Assembly: GCA_003265435.1 (NCBI GenBank)
Contig: NOXC01000001.1
Span: forward strand, 62,001 to 126,000
Source: Cellvibrionaceae bacterium AOL6
GTDB taxonomy: Bacteria > Pseudomonadota > Gammaproteobacteria > Pseudomonadales > Cellvibrionaceae
Direction of reading: 5' to 3'
Length of the DNA stretch: 64,000 nucleotides
Every line of letters begins with the position of its first letter. Position 1 is the stretch's first letter. Of this stretch, positions 25,500-35,000 are shown piece by piece. Under the pieces are notes generated by a model. The model searched no databases, was not told the DNA's origin, and saw only the letters and a list, made by a program, of their open reading frames with translations. A program made the translations under genes and the position numbers.

Positions 25500-26279
25500 C
25501 TATTGCTCGACAAAGGCGCGCTCTATCACATAGTGGCCAAGCTCGCCGTTACGCGCCTCGCGAAAGCCGCGGCGATCCAGTATGGCGCAAGTGTCCTTGA
25601 GCATGCTCGGGCTACCACAAATCATGAAACGGTCGGATTCAGGGTCCAGCTCCGGCAGATCGAGTTCACCCGTGAGTTGGCCCCCATCCAGCAATTCGGT
25701 CAAGCGCCCGGTCCGCTCGAAATCCTCTCGTGTCACCGAGGGGTAATAGAGCAGCTTGTCGCGAATGATGTCGCCAAAGTATTCATTTTCAGGCAGCTCT
25801 TCTTCAATCAGCTGACGGTAGGCCAGCTCATCCACAAAGCGCACACCATGAGTAAGGATAACCTTGTCGTACTGCTCGTAGACCTCCGGGTCCTTAATGA
25901 TACTGAGAAACGGCGCCAAGCCCGTCCCTGTACTGATCAAATACAAGTGCTTGCCGGGCAGCAGCGCGTCGGTAACCAGCGTCCCCGTTGTTTTGCTGTT
26001 AACCAGAATTTTATCGCCCGGCTTGATGTTCTGCAGTTGCGAGGTCAAAGGCCCGTCTGGCACCTTGATGCTGAAGAATTCGAGGTGCTCTTCATAGTTC
26101 GCGCTGGTGATGCTGTATGCACGCAGCAAGGGGCGCCCGTTGTCCTGTTCCAAGCCCATCATCGTGAAATGGCCGTTGCGGAATCGGAATCCCGGATTTC
26201 GCGTGGTTTTGAAACTAAACAGCGTGTCGGTCCAGTGATGTACGTCGAGCACAGTCTCTTCAATCAGATTGGCAGCCAT
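25500..26279 (-). CDS. fpr: Ferredoxin/flavodoxin-NADP reductase
   Basis: A 259-residue FAD enzyme that moves electrons between NADPH and ferredoxin or flavodoxin. The FAD-binding loop is RAYSITSANYEEHLEFF, the phosphate-binding loop GTGLAPFLSIIKDP and the NADP segment ICGSPSMLKD; the protein closes with HYVIERAFVEQ, where the C-terminal residues stack on the flavin. The length and blocks match the bacterial subclass I Fpr of pseudomonads. It is divergent from a LysR gene similar to finR, which in Pseudomonas activates fpr under redox stress. Confidence 0.93.
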   Translation of the reverse strand: MAANLIEETVLDVHHWTDTLFSFKTTRNPGFRFRNGHFTMMGLEQDNGRPLLRAYSITSANYEEHLEFFSIKVPDGPLTSQLQNIKPGDKILVNSKTTGTLVTDALLPGKHLYLISTGTGLAPFLSIIKDPEVYEQYDKVILTHGVRFVDELAYRQLIEEELPENEYFGDIIRDKLLYYPSVTREDFERTGRLTELLDGGQLTGELDLPELDPESDRFMICGSPSMLKDTCAILDRRGFREARNGELGHYVIERAFVEQ

Positions 26280-26330
26280 AGCCCCCTCTCGCAGGTTCTT
26301 AAATGATGAGGCTATTAAAACTTCCCCGCT

Positions 26331-26385
26331 TATATCTGTAAATCAGCTAATACCTATATCTGTTATCTGTATTCCCTCTTATAAT
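26331..26385 (+). promoter_or_regulatory. fpr/finR intergenic control region with TATCTGT repeats
   Basis: TATCTGT occurs three times in the same orientation, at 26333-26339, 26357-26363 and 26364-26370; two copies are extended to TATATCTGT. They lie in the 137-base gap between fpr and finR. TATAAT at 26380-26385 is a good -10 element for finR, with the middle repeat at about -35 distance. A LysR regulator or RNA polymerase contact is likely. Confidence 0.55.
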
Positions 26386-26416
26386 GAGGGGCCACACTGC
26401 CCACAGCGGAGATCAC

Positions 26417-27304
26417 ATGCGCTACAGCCTGCGACAGATACAGGTCTTTCTCGCGATCGCCCATCACGAAAATGTCAGCCGTGCGGCAGAACAGCTTTCC
26501 CTGTCACAAAGTGCCGCGAGTGGAGCCCTGAAAGAGCTGGAGAATCAGTTCGACCTGCAATTGTTTGACCGCATTGGCAAACGCCTGAAACTCAATGAAC
26601 AGGGGCGCATGCTGCGCGTCAAGGCGGAGTCTCTGATGGCCATGGCGCAGGAACTGCAAGAAGACTTCAGCCGCCATAATGCGCTCGGAAACCTGAAAAT
26701 CGGTGCGACTCTAACCATCGGCAACTATTTATGCGTCGACCTGATTGAGCAATACCTCAGTCATGCGCCTGGTGCGCACATCAATCTGGATATTGCCAAC
26801 ACGGAAAAAATCACGAGAGAGCTGCTCAACTTCGACATCGATGTCGGTATGCTCGAAGGCGAAATTCAACACCCAGACCTGAACATACAACCATGGCGTG
26901 AAGATCGCCTCATTTGCTTCTGCAGCCCCGAGCACCCCCTGGCCGCAAAGTCGCACATTACTGTCGACGACCTACGCACTGCGACGTGGGTACTGCGAGA
27001 AATGGGTTCGGGCACACGTCAAACCTTTGACCGAGCGCTCTACGGCCACTTACCGGAACTCAATATTGCCATTGAGCTGGAACAAACCGAGGCCATTAAG
27101 CGCGCGGTCAGTAAACGTTTGGGTATCAGCGCACTGTCCGAAATTGCGCTCGCGGAAGACTTTGAGCACGGCGCGTTGGTGCCGCTGCCGTGCCCGGAGT
27201 TGGATTTTTCTCGCTCACTGTATATTGCCGTGCACCGACAAAAATACCGCAATGCCAGCCTGGAGCGCTGGCTGGATTTATGCGCAGGTGCCGTGCATCA
27301 ATGA
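26417..27304 (+). CDS. finR: LysR-family regulator, FinR-like
   Basis: A 295-residue LysR protein starting at ATG 26417 behind GCGGAGA. The winged helix is MRYSLRQIQVFLAIAHHENVSRAAEQLSL with the recognition part SQSAASGALKELE (about 28-40). The effector domain carries LKIGATLTIGNYL, DVGMLEGEI and REMGSGTRQTFDRA. These match FinR-type activators and, less closely, CysB-like LysR proteins. Its divergent position next to fpr is the same as in Pseudomonas, where FinR activates fpr in response to superoxide. Autoregulation from the shared region is expected. Confidence 0.85.
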   Translation: MRYSLRQIQVFLAIAHHENVSRAAEQLSLSQSAASGALKELENQFDLQLFDRIGKRLKLNEQGRMLRVKAESLMAMAQELQEDFSRHNALGNLKIGATLTIGNYLCVDLIEQYLSHAPGAHINLDIANTEKITRELLNFDIDVGMLEGEIQHPDLNIQPWREDRLICFCSPEHPLAAKSHITVDDLRTATWVLREMGSGTRQTFDRALYGHLPELNIAIELEQTEAIKRAVSKRLGISALSEIALAEDFEHGALVPLPCPELDFSRSLYIAVHRQKYRNASLERWLDLCAGAVHQ

Positions 27305-28077
27305 GCATGACCGTGGTGGTCGTTGGCCGCGCCCATGTCATTGCCCTCTGAATCGTAAAAGCCGCTGTTGCCGTGATCAATAAACCCCAGGTTGATCATA
27401 TTGCGCAAAAACGGATCCGTTTCATTATCACCAATGTCGGCGAAATCCGTTGACATGTAAGCCTGCCGGTCGGCGAGTGCCTGCTTTGCGGCGTCCGCTT
27501 CCGGATTTAATTCAATAAAAGTCCAGCTCAATACAGGGTCGCCGTGATGATCCGTTACGGAAAAGTACGCCGGCAAATCAAGCTCAGGCCACCAAAGTAA
27601 TTGGTACTGCAATTCATCCACTTCACCCGAATACTGCGCCAGTCGAGTGCAGGACTCGCCTTGCTCATCAACCAATTTGAGACGGCTTCGAAAATCCTCA
27701 GTGACCAGGGTGCGCTTTTCCTGCCAAAACTGTTCGGCGGCTTCGGGCTCTGTGGCTCTCGCTTCAAACTCAATTGCACGGCGATCCGCATCGAAATAAT
27801 GGTGCTCATAAATATCGCCACGACGGGAGACGGCATAAGAACGGCTGATCGCAGGCTCACTGTAACTGTGCAAGGCGACCGTCCCTACACGCCACAAGGT
27901 CAACTCATACTGACCTGCGTTTTTCCCTTGCGCATGCGACACCTGATAGCGCGCACCGAGATAATCAGAATCGAGGCTGTCGCATTCCAATGTCAGCGAG
28001 ACTTCGGGCACATCCGCAGCGCGACTGCAGGCCACCATCAACGTCACACAAAGAATACTCAAAACAGTTTTCAACAC
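27298..28077 (-). CDS. Lipoprotein with histidine-rich tail, unknown function
   Basis: A 259-residue protein. I take GTG 28077, since it follows AAGGAG at 4-nt spacing and begins an ideal lipoprotein signal (LKTVLSILCVTLMVACSRAA); upstream ATG starts at 28113 or 28182 would add a charged tail ahead of the signal. The mature part is mixed alpha/beta with two cysteines (LTLECDSL and GESCTRLAQY), possibly paired. It ends in NDHHGHAH, which could bind metal. The family is not recognised. It converges with finR, overlapping its stop by 7 bases, and lies behind the alkaline phosphatase terminator. Confidence 0.68.
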   Translation of the reverse strand: MLKTVLSILCVTLMVACSRAADVPEVSLTLECDSLDSDYLGARYQVSHAQGKNAGQYELTLWRVGTVALHSYSEPAISRSYAVSRRGDIYEHHYFDADRRAIEFEARATEPEAAEQFWQEKRTLVTEDFRSRLKLVDEQGESCTRLAQYSGEVDELQYQLLWWPELDLPAYFSVTDHHGDPVLSWTFIELNPEADAAKQALADRQAYMSTDFADIGDNETDPFLRNMINLGFIDHGNSGFYDSEGNDMGAANDHHGHAH

Positions 28078-28150
28078 GGTTCTCCTTACTGAAACTTTCG
28101 GAGCACACAGCATCTGAGGCGCTCCTGCCTTTTTTCGAAAAAAGACGTCA

Positions 28151-28179
28151 CAAAAATGAAAAAGGGCCCCGAAGGGCCC
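28151..28179 (-). terminator. Terminator of the alkaline phosphatase operon
   Basis: On the minus strand a GGGCCC/GGGCCC stem (28174-28179 and 28164-28169) with a TTCG loop is followed by TTTTTCATTTTT. It lies 56 bases after the stop of the second phosphatase gene. Confidence 0.85.
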
Positions 28180-28234
28180 CAAAGCATGTCTCAGCGGCGT
28201 GACGCTTTTATGACAGCATCACGCTCGCAGACAC

Positions 28235-30052
28235 TTAGATTGAACCCAGCTTGGCATTGGCCTTGGCAATCAGGTCCGCAGCGTATTCCATAACATGGAA
28301 TACAACGCTCTGCTCGTTAGTGCCTGTCACGAGAGCCGCACCCGGGCCTGATGCATAGATACCCACATCTTCGCCAGCATGCGTTTCCGAACCGAGAGGC
28401 ACGAGCGCTTCCTGATGGAAACCGGTTGATTCTGTATCGACCAGAGTCAGGTTCTTACGACCGGCATCCGGGCCTGCGCTGTACGCCGCATCGGCATCCG
28501 TTTCGCTGCCGAGGTTGCGGAAGCCCAATCCATTGGTGTAGCCCAGAGTGGTGTAAGGCATACCGTCTGCTGCCAGAGACACCGCCTCGGAGCCGACGGG
28601 CACCACTTTACCCAGAATGGGGTTACCACGCTTGGGGTAACCGGCAATCGTGAACACGTGGCTATGGTCAGCCGTGACGATGATCAGCGTTTCTTCCGCA
28701 TCGGTTTTCTGTACGGCAGTGCGTACCGCCGCGGCGAATTCGATGGCATCGGTCAACGCGTTGTAGGCACTGCCCGCGTGGTGACCGTGGTCAATTCGAC
28801 CCGACTCCACCATCAGGAAGAAACCTTCTTCGTTATTGTCGAGCACGTCGATGGCCTTGCCTGTCATTTCACTCAATGAGGGCTCACCGGCGATGTCGTT
28901 CGCACGATCCGCTTCGTACAGCATGTGGCTCTCATTAAACAGACCAAACAGGTGAGGCGTGTTTTCTGTGTCCACCGCGTTAAAGCCGGCGAGATCAGAC
29001 ACAAACGCACCGTCCGCGTAGTTTGCCTGCCACTCGGTGATCAGGTTGCGATCGTCAGTACGATCTCCTTCCGCACCTGCCGCTTCCGGCTTCTCTACGT
29101 TCGCCGCCACGTCGTTAGGCAGGAAGTGACGTCGACCACCACCCAGCGCAACTTCCCATCCGTCGACATCCAAACCGGCATAACGCGCTTCCAGATTTGC
29201 TTCGAACTCCACCAACTGAGCGGCGATATCGGAACACACACCCACGGCTTCCGCCGGCATATCCGATACGTCTTCCCAGTTGCGATCAGCGGACTTGGCA
29301 TACGTCGCCGCAGGGGTTGCGTGCGTGATACGCGCAGTCGAAATCACACCCGTGCTCTTGCCTGCGATTTCGGCGAGCTCCATTGCCGTCACCATTTCGT
29401 TACCGGCGACTGAAGAGCAGTCACCACGAACGATGTCTTCATCCACACCGATGGTGCCGACGTCGGTTTTTACACCAGACATCATGGCGGTCATCGTACC
29501 GGCCGAGTCAGGCGTTTGTGCGTCAACGTTATAGGTCTTGGCCAGACCCGCAAACGGGAACTCACCGAAACTCAATACGTTTTCTTCGCCCATCATGCCC
29601 TTGAGCTGACCTTCGAGAATACGCGCTGCAGTCACGGTCGATACGCCCATGCCATCACCGACGAACAGAATCACGTTTTTCGCTGCACCGCGTGTGGTTT
29701 CATAGGAAGCAGGGGAAGCCACTTTTGCTGCCGAAGCGGTGTACCACGGATTGCTTGTCGTGTTTGCCAGCATGTCGAAATTATCTTCTTCATACGGCGA
29801 GCAGCTGTAGTTGGTGTCCATGATCTCGCTGTCTTCCAACGTGCCGCTGCGATCCATATCGACGCCAGAGTCGAATTGGATACCGCCACCAGGGCAGTTT
29901 TCATCACCCATGGCCAATTCAGTTTGAATGATCAAGCTGTTGTATCCCGCGTCGCCCTGGGCGCCATCGCTACCGTCTTTTCCGTCGTCGCCACCACATG
30001 CCGCAAGCGCGATAACAGCAGCAGACAAGATACTCTTTTTAAACATGTTCAT
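28235..30052 (-). CDS. Alkaline phosphatase, lipoprotein form
   Basis: A 605-residue PhoA-family phosphatase. The lipobox LAACGG puts the lipidated Cys at residue 19. Residues 20-36 are a collagen-like GDDGKDGSDGAQGDAG spacer, followed by a small module with CPGGG, DMDRSGTLEDSE and YSC that often precedes surface lipoproteins. The catalytic part (from about 125) has NVILFVGDGMG with metal ligand Asp133, the nucleophile Ser183 in TPDSAGTMTAM, THATPAATYAKS, ESGRIDHGHHAGSA and TADHSHVF, so the zinc and magnesium ligands are all present. It should release phosphate at the outer or periplasmic surface. It is 15 bases behind its paralogue. Confidence 0.93.
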   Translation of the reverse strand: MNMFKKSILSAAVIALAACGGDDGKDGSDGAQGDAGYNSLIIQTELAMGDENCPGGGIQFDSGVDMDRSGTLEDSEIMDTNYSCSPYEEDNFDMLANTTSNPWYTASAAKVASPASYETTRGAAKNVILFVGDGMGVSTVTAARILEGQLKGMMGEENVLSFGEFPFAGLAKTYNVDAQTPDSAGTMTAMMSGVKTDVGTIGVDEDIVRGDCSSVAGNEMVTAMELAEIAGKSTGVISTARITHATPAATYAKSADRNWEDVSDMPAEAVGVCSDIAAQLVEFEANLEARYAGLDVDGWEVALGGGRRHFLPNDVAANVEKPEAAGAEGDRTDDRNLITEWQANYADGAFVSDLAGFNAVDTENTPHLFGLFNESHMLYEADRANDIAGEPSLSEMTGKAIDVLDNNEEGFFLMVESGRIDHGHHAGSAYNALTDAIEFAAAVRTAVQKTDAEETLIIVTADHSHVFTIAGYPKRGNPILGKVVPVGSEAVSLAADGMPYTTLGYTNGLGFRNLGSETDADAAYSAGPDAGRKNLTLVDTESTGFHQEALVPLGSETHAGEDVGIYASGPGAALVTGTNEQSVVFHVMEYAADLIAKANAKLGSI

Positions 30053-30066
30053 GATTGTCTCTCCTC

Positions 30067-31644
30067 TTATTCTGCGTCCAGGCCAAGCGCTTCACGGATC
30101 AGGTGGAATACCACGCTCTGCTCGATGGTGCCTTGCGCTTTGTGCGCGCCAGGGCCCATTGCGTGCAGAGAGATGTCTTCACCCGCGTGTGTCTCGGAAC
30201 CGAGGGGGATCAGTGCTTCCTGATGGAAACCACTGTCTTCTGTATCCACACTGGTCAAGTCGACTCGACCGGTGTCGCCCGCCATGCCGTATCGAACATC
30301 CGCGTCGGTTTCACCGTCGATCGCCGCAAAGCCGAGGCCGTTGGTGTAACCCACAGTGGTATAAGGCATGCCGTCAGAGGCCAGAGAAGGCGTGTCGGAA
30401 CCGACAGCCACAACTTTGCCCAAGATGGGGTTGCCACGCTTGGGGTAACCTGCAATCGTGAACACGTGGCTGTGGTCTGCCGTCACCAGAATCAGCGTAT
30501 CATCGCTGGCCGTATCGACCGCTGCCTGAACCGCCGCTGCAAACTCCAGTGTGTCGGTCAATGCGTTGTAGGCGCTGCCCGCATGGTGACCGTGGTCAAT
30601 TCGACCAGACTCCACCATCAGGAAATAGCCGTTGTCATTGTTGTCGAGTACTTGAATGGCTTTCTCGGTCATTTCAGAGAGGGAAGGCTCACCAGCGATA
30701 TCGTTGGCGCGGTCGGCTTCGTACAGCATGTGGCTCTCGTTGAACAAGCCCAATACACGCTCAGTGCTCTCCGTATCGATCGCATCAAAACCTGCTTGAT
30801 CGGTAACGTAGACGCCGTTTTCATACATCGTCGTCCACTCTGTAGGCAGGTCGCGACCATCGGTGCGATCACCTTCTTCACCTGCTTCTACGGGCTTTTC
30901 TACGTTATAGGCGGTGTCTTTTGGCAGGAAGTGACGACGGCCACCGCCCATCGCGACTTCAATACCGTCGACATCGGTGTCGGCAAAGCGACTCTCGAGG
31001 TTCGCTTCAAAGTTGATAAGCTGAGAGGCGATGTCTTCACACTCGCTCGCTGACGCGGGCATATCCGAATTGTCTTCCCAGTTGCGATCAGCCGACTTGG
31101 CATAGGTCGCGGCAGGGGTCGCGTGCGTGATACGCGCAGTCGAGATCACACCCGTGGACAGCCCTTTCATTTCGGCCCACTCCAGTGCGGTCACGACTTC
31201 GTTTCCAGCAACGGTTGAACAGTCACCGCGCACGATGTCTTCGTCGACACCAATCGTGCCCACATCGGTTTTGATACCGGACATCATGGCGGTCATGGTG
31301 CCTGCTGAGTCAGGCGTTTGTGCATCCACGTTGTAGGTTTTGACCAACGCGGTATAAGGGAAGGTTTCGAAGCTCAGGTAGCCTTCTTCACCATTGCCAC
31401 CCTCAAGCTGGCCCTCATAAATGCGCGCGGCGGTCAGGGTAGAAATCCCCATGCCATCACCCACAAACAAGATGACATTCTTGGCGCTGTCGCTCTGGGT
31501 ACGAGCAGTTTTTTCTGCGATTTTCGCCTGAGCATCGGTGTACCAGGCATTGCTGGTTTGCGATGCAGGCATGACTTGCGCCTGTACACCTGCAGAAACT
31601 GCAAGCGCCAGCGCACTCAAGGTTGCTAAGCCTTTGGCTTTCAT
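30067..31644 (-). CDS. Alkaline phosphatase, soluble secreted form
   Basis: A 525-residue PhoA-family enzyme with a Sec signal (cleavage after GVQAQ or nearby) and no lipobox. Catalytic residues mirror those of its downstream paralogue: Asp63 in ILFVGDGMG, Ser113 in TPDSAGTMTAM, then THATPAATYAKSADRNWED, ESGRIDHGHHAGSAYNAL and TADHSHVFTIAGYPKRG. Long identical stretches between the two genes show a tandem duplication, after which the second gained a lipid anchor and spacer. Together they give one free and one anchored phosphatase. I did not find a convincing Pho box upstream. Confidence 0.95.
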   Translation of the reverse strand: MKAKGLATLSALALAVSAGVQAQVMPASQTSNAWYTDAQAKIAEKTARTQSDSAKNVILFVGDGMGISTLTAARIYEGQLEGGNGEEGYLSFETFPYTALVKTYNVDAQTPDSAGTMTAMMSGIKTDVGTIGVDEDIVRGDCSTVAGNEVVTALEWAEMKGLSTGVISTARITHATPAATYAKSADRNWEDNSDMPASASECEDIASQLINFEANLESRFADTDVDGIEVAMGGGRRHFLPKDTAYNVEKPVEAGEEGDRTDGRDLPTEWTTMYENGVYVTDQAGFDAIDTESTERVLGLFNESHMLYEADRANDIAGEPSLSEMTEKAIQVLDNNDNGYFLMVESGRIDHGHHAGSAYNALTDTLEFAAAVQAAVDTASDDTLILVTADHSHVFTIAGYPKRGNPILGKVVAVGSDTPSLASDGMPYTTVGYTNGLGFAAIDGETDADVRYGMAGDTGRVDLTSVDTEDSGFHQEALIPLGSETHAGEDISLHAMGPGAHKAQGTIEQSVVFHLIREALGLDAE

Positions 31645-31914
31645 GTGTCCACTCCGTTAGTCTGATTTTTTCAGTGTTGTCTGTATTGCGGGTTAAAATC
31701 CCACATATAAAAACGGCAAGCAGACACTAACGGGAACGTTTTGCATTTACGTGTCAGAATATTGCAGCTTTCGTGAAGCTTTTGTTTCAGTGATTTGACG
31801 AATCGCAGGAATTGTTCAGGCTTTGCACGAATCGCCCGGCTTCTATAGATGGCGCCTATTACCTCGACAGATTGCACTCCTTTGTGCCAGCACTTAACAT
31901 GACGACGAACCTGA

Positions 31915-32922
<1,008 letters not shown>

Positions 32923-32964
32923 CTCCTGATAAGTCAAACAGGTACAGCAGGCAGAATCATAAGC

Positions 32965-32990
32965 TGGCGCGCTCTACGCGCCATTTAAAT
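32965..32990 (+). terminator. Hairpin after hemB
   Basis: TGGCGCG (32965-32971) pairs with CGCGCCA (32977-32983) across CTCTA and is followed by TTTAAAT. It is a modest terminator. Confidence 0.55.
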
Positions 32991-33080
32991 AAACATAAAT
33001 AGGCTCTACGACATACCACTACGCAAAATCACAGCGAAAACCCTCACGTTAGTTACCGTACGTCATCTAAGGAGAGATCG

Positions 33081-33842
33081 ATGAATCGTTTATGCGCTTT
33101 ACTTGTCATTTACTTTTGCTTCACGTCTATCAGCCACGCCTTCGACTTAGCCAGTTCCACCCCGATTGGAAGCTGGCAAACCCGCGAAGAAATCAGCACA
33201 GATCACAAAGGCAAGCAAAGCGCCGCCGTGGTCACCGTGTCTTTACTCGAAAAAGAATCACGCAATGGATCGCCGTTCGTTTGGATTGAAATGCACATGC
33301 AGAATTTCAAAATCAAAAAAGACAAGCGAAAAGCCGATGGCGACCCAATGACGATGAAGGTACTTGTCCCGGAAGCGCGCATGCACGAGGACGCAGCGAG
33401 CCTAATGACAAACCTGCGAGGATTCGGAGAAGAAATCATATTGCAGAGCGGCGATGACGAGCCCATCCTGATCAGCAACAGCGGCATGCTGGCTCAACAA
33501 ATGCTCGCCGCAATGGGCGCCGAATTTGATTTCGACTTTCGTGAAACAGGAAGCGAAAAATGGGAAGTCCCTGCGGGGAGCTTTACCTGCACCATGCTCG
33601 AGGGCGAAGGGGAGAGTCGCACCAAGATCATGTTCAAAGAAATTGTTATTCACAGTAAAAGTCGAACCTGCATTACCGAAAAAGTGCCCTTCGGCATCGT
33701 CTACGGTACGGCCGTCACTACCAGTAATGGCGACGACATGCATACAGAGACGCGCTTACTCGACTTCGGCATGAGTGGCGCCAAAACACGGATAAAAGGT
33801 GAGCCCGTTGCGGCACCAGAGATGCCGTCCATGTACAACTGA
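33081..33842 (+). CDS. Secreted protein of unknown function
   Basis: A 253-residue protein starting behind AAGGAGAGATCG. The signal peptide is MNRLCALLVIYFCFTSISHA (cleavage at about residue 20). The mature part begins FDLASSTPIGSWQTREEISTDHKG and looks beta-rich with a central two-helix segment (ISNSGMLAQQMLAAMG), two cysteines (SFTCTMLEG and SRTCITEKV) and the feel of lipocalin-like or outer-membrane-associated domains. I do not recognise it. It stands alone between hemB and a convergent deacetylase. Confidence 0.7.
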   Translation: MNRLCALLVIYFCFTSISHAFDLASSTPIGSWQTREEISTDHKGKQSAAVVTVSLLEKESRNGSPFVWIEMHMQNFKIKKDKRKADGDPMTMKVLVPEARMHEDAASLMTNLRGFGEEIILQSGDDEPILISNSGMLAQQMLAAMGAEFDFDFRETGSEKWEVPAGSFTCTMLEGEGESRTKIMFKEIVIHSKSRTCITEKVPFGIVYGTAVTTSNGDDMHTETRLLDFGMSGAKTRIKGEPVAAPEMPSMYN

Positions 33843-33853
33843 TAGGCGCCCGC

Positions 33854-34909
33854 TCATTCATGCTGCCATGAACCATCCGCCCCTCGGCGGATAAACATGT
33901 CTGAGAACCAATAAAAACGCCCCTTCCCGGCGGCGGCGGTACAATTATACCGACTGCGCCCGACCGGGAGAGGCTTGGCGGCCTGCACGCGTAACTCATC
34001 GCCTACTTTTTCAACCGGGATGGCGCCTTGGCCACTCGCAAAACAATTCAGATTGAGCTGCCGTAGTGCATCTGGCAAGGTCAGCCACAACACCGGCTTC
34101 TCGACATCAAGTGGCAGCGCAGTTTCATTAAGCGCTTTTTTGTTTTCATCCGTCACCCGTATCGTCAATCCGTTCATCGGCACACTTTTTACTTTCGTGG
34201 CGAAGTCACTGATATCGCCATAGTCACCACCAAAGGGAAAACGTGGAATGGCCTGTAAATCCCCCCCGGTCGAGACCGGGCCACTGTGTTGCGCAAAAGC
34301 CAGATACCCCGCTTCTGCCAATTGTTTCTGCAGCGCACGGTCGTATTCACCAAAAGGATAGGCAAACCAAAGTGGTGCTCGCCCGATCTCCTCTTCGATA
34401 CGTTGCTGACAATAGGCTACTTCTTCCTTAAAGATTTGACTCGCATCTGCATCTTTCTCTCGACGAATCATATGCGGGTGATGACGGCTATGGTTGGCGA
34501 TGTCGCCACCGTGTTGGCTGAGTTCGCGTAATTCTTCCCACGTCATATGCGAGCGTTGCCCTTCATCGTGAGGCTGGCTGTTAATAAAAACCACAAAGGG
34601 CCATTTTCGTTTCTGCAATACGGGAAAAGCTTCATCAAAGATTGAGCGATAGCCATCATCAAAGGTAATCAGCACGGCGTTATCAGGTAGCGCATGGCCG
34701 CTTCTGAGGGCAGCGTCCGCCTGGCTCAGCGACAGTACCTTATAGTTATGTTCCGCTAGGTAATCCATATGCGCCTTAAATCGCTCCGGCGTCACACTGG
34801 TACTGCGCGGGGTATCTTCGGAAACATGGTGGTATTGCAGTACCACTAATGCCTGGGCATGCGGAAGAAGGAGGAAGAGAACGACGGTAAGAAAGGCGTG
34901 TATGCGCAT
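33854..34909 (-). CDS. Periplasmic polysaccharide deacetylase
   Basis: A 351-residue protein. ATG 34909 begins a clean signal peptide (MRIHAFLTVVLFLLLPHAQA); longer upstream frames are not protein-like. The NodB domain has the catalytic Asp pair in LITFDDGY, the metal motif HSRHHPH and WFAYPFGEY; the C-terminal ~100 residues form an extra domain with a Cys pair (LNCFAS and YNCTAA). It resembles PgaB/IcaB-type deacetylases, which act on N-acetylglucosamine polymers. No polymer synthase is adjacent, so the substrate is uncertain. Transcribed after the radical SAM gene with a 91-base gap. Confidence 0.88.
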   Translation of the reverse strand: MRIHAFLTVVLFLLLPHAQALVVLQYHHVSEDTPRSTSVTPERFKAHMDYLAEHNYKVLSLSQADAALRSGHALPDNAVLITFDDGYRSIFDEAFPVLQKRKWPFVVFINSQPHDEGQRSHMTWEELRELSQHGGDIANHSRHHPHMIRREKDADASQIFKEEVAYCQQRIEEEIGRAPLWFAYPFGEYDRALQKQLAEAGYLAFAQHSGPVSTGGDLQAIPRFPFGGDYGDISDFATKVKSVPMNGLTIRVTDENKKALNETALPLDVEKPVLWLTLPDALRQLNLNCFASGQGAIPVEKVGDELRVQAAKPLPVGRSRYNCTAAAGKGRFYWFSDMFIRRGADGSWQHE

Positions 34910-35000
34910 TGCGACCCTTTTAATGGTTGCGGATTTTTGCGCTACGTTGCCAGAGTCTATAACGCGACGCAATGCCACAGGGTGCGGCGTTGCCAGGACT

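Noticed and set aside
29516-31053. Long plus-strand frames opposite the alkaline phosphatases
   Set aside because: They are parallel in both duplicates because the coding strand is duplicated, and neither has a start signal or a known domain.
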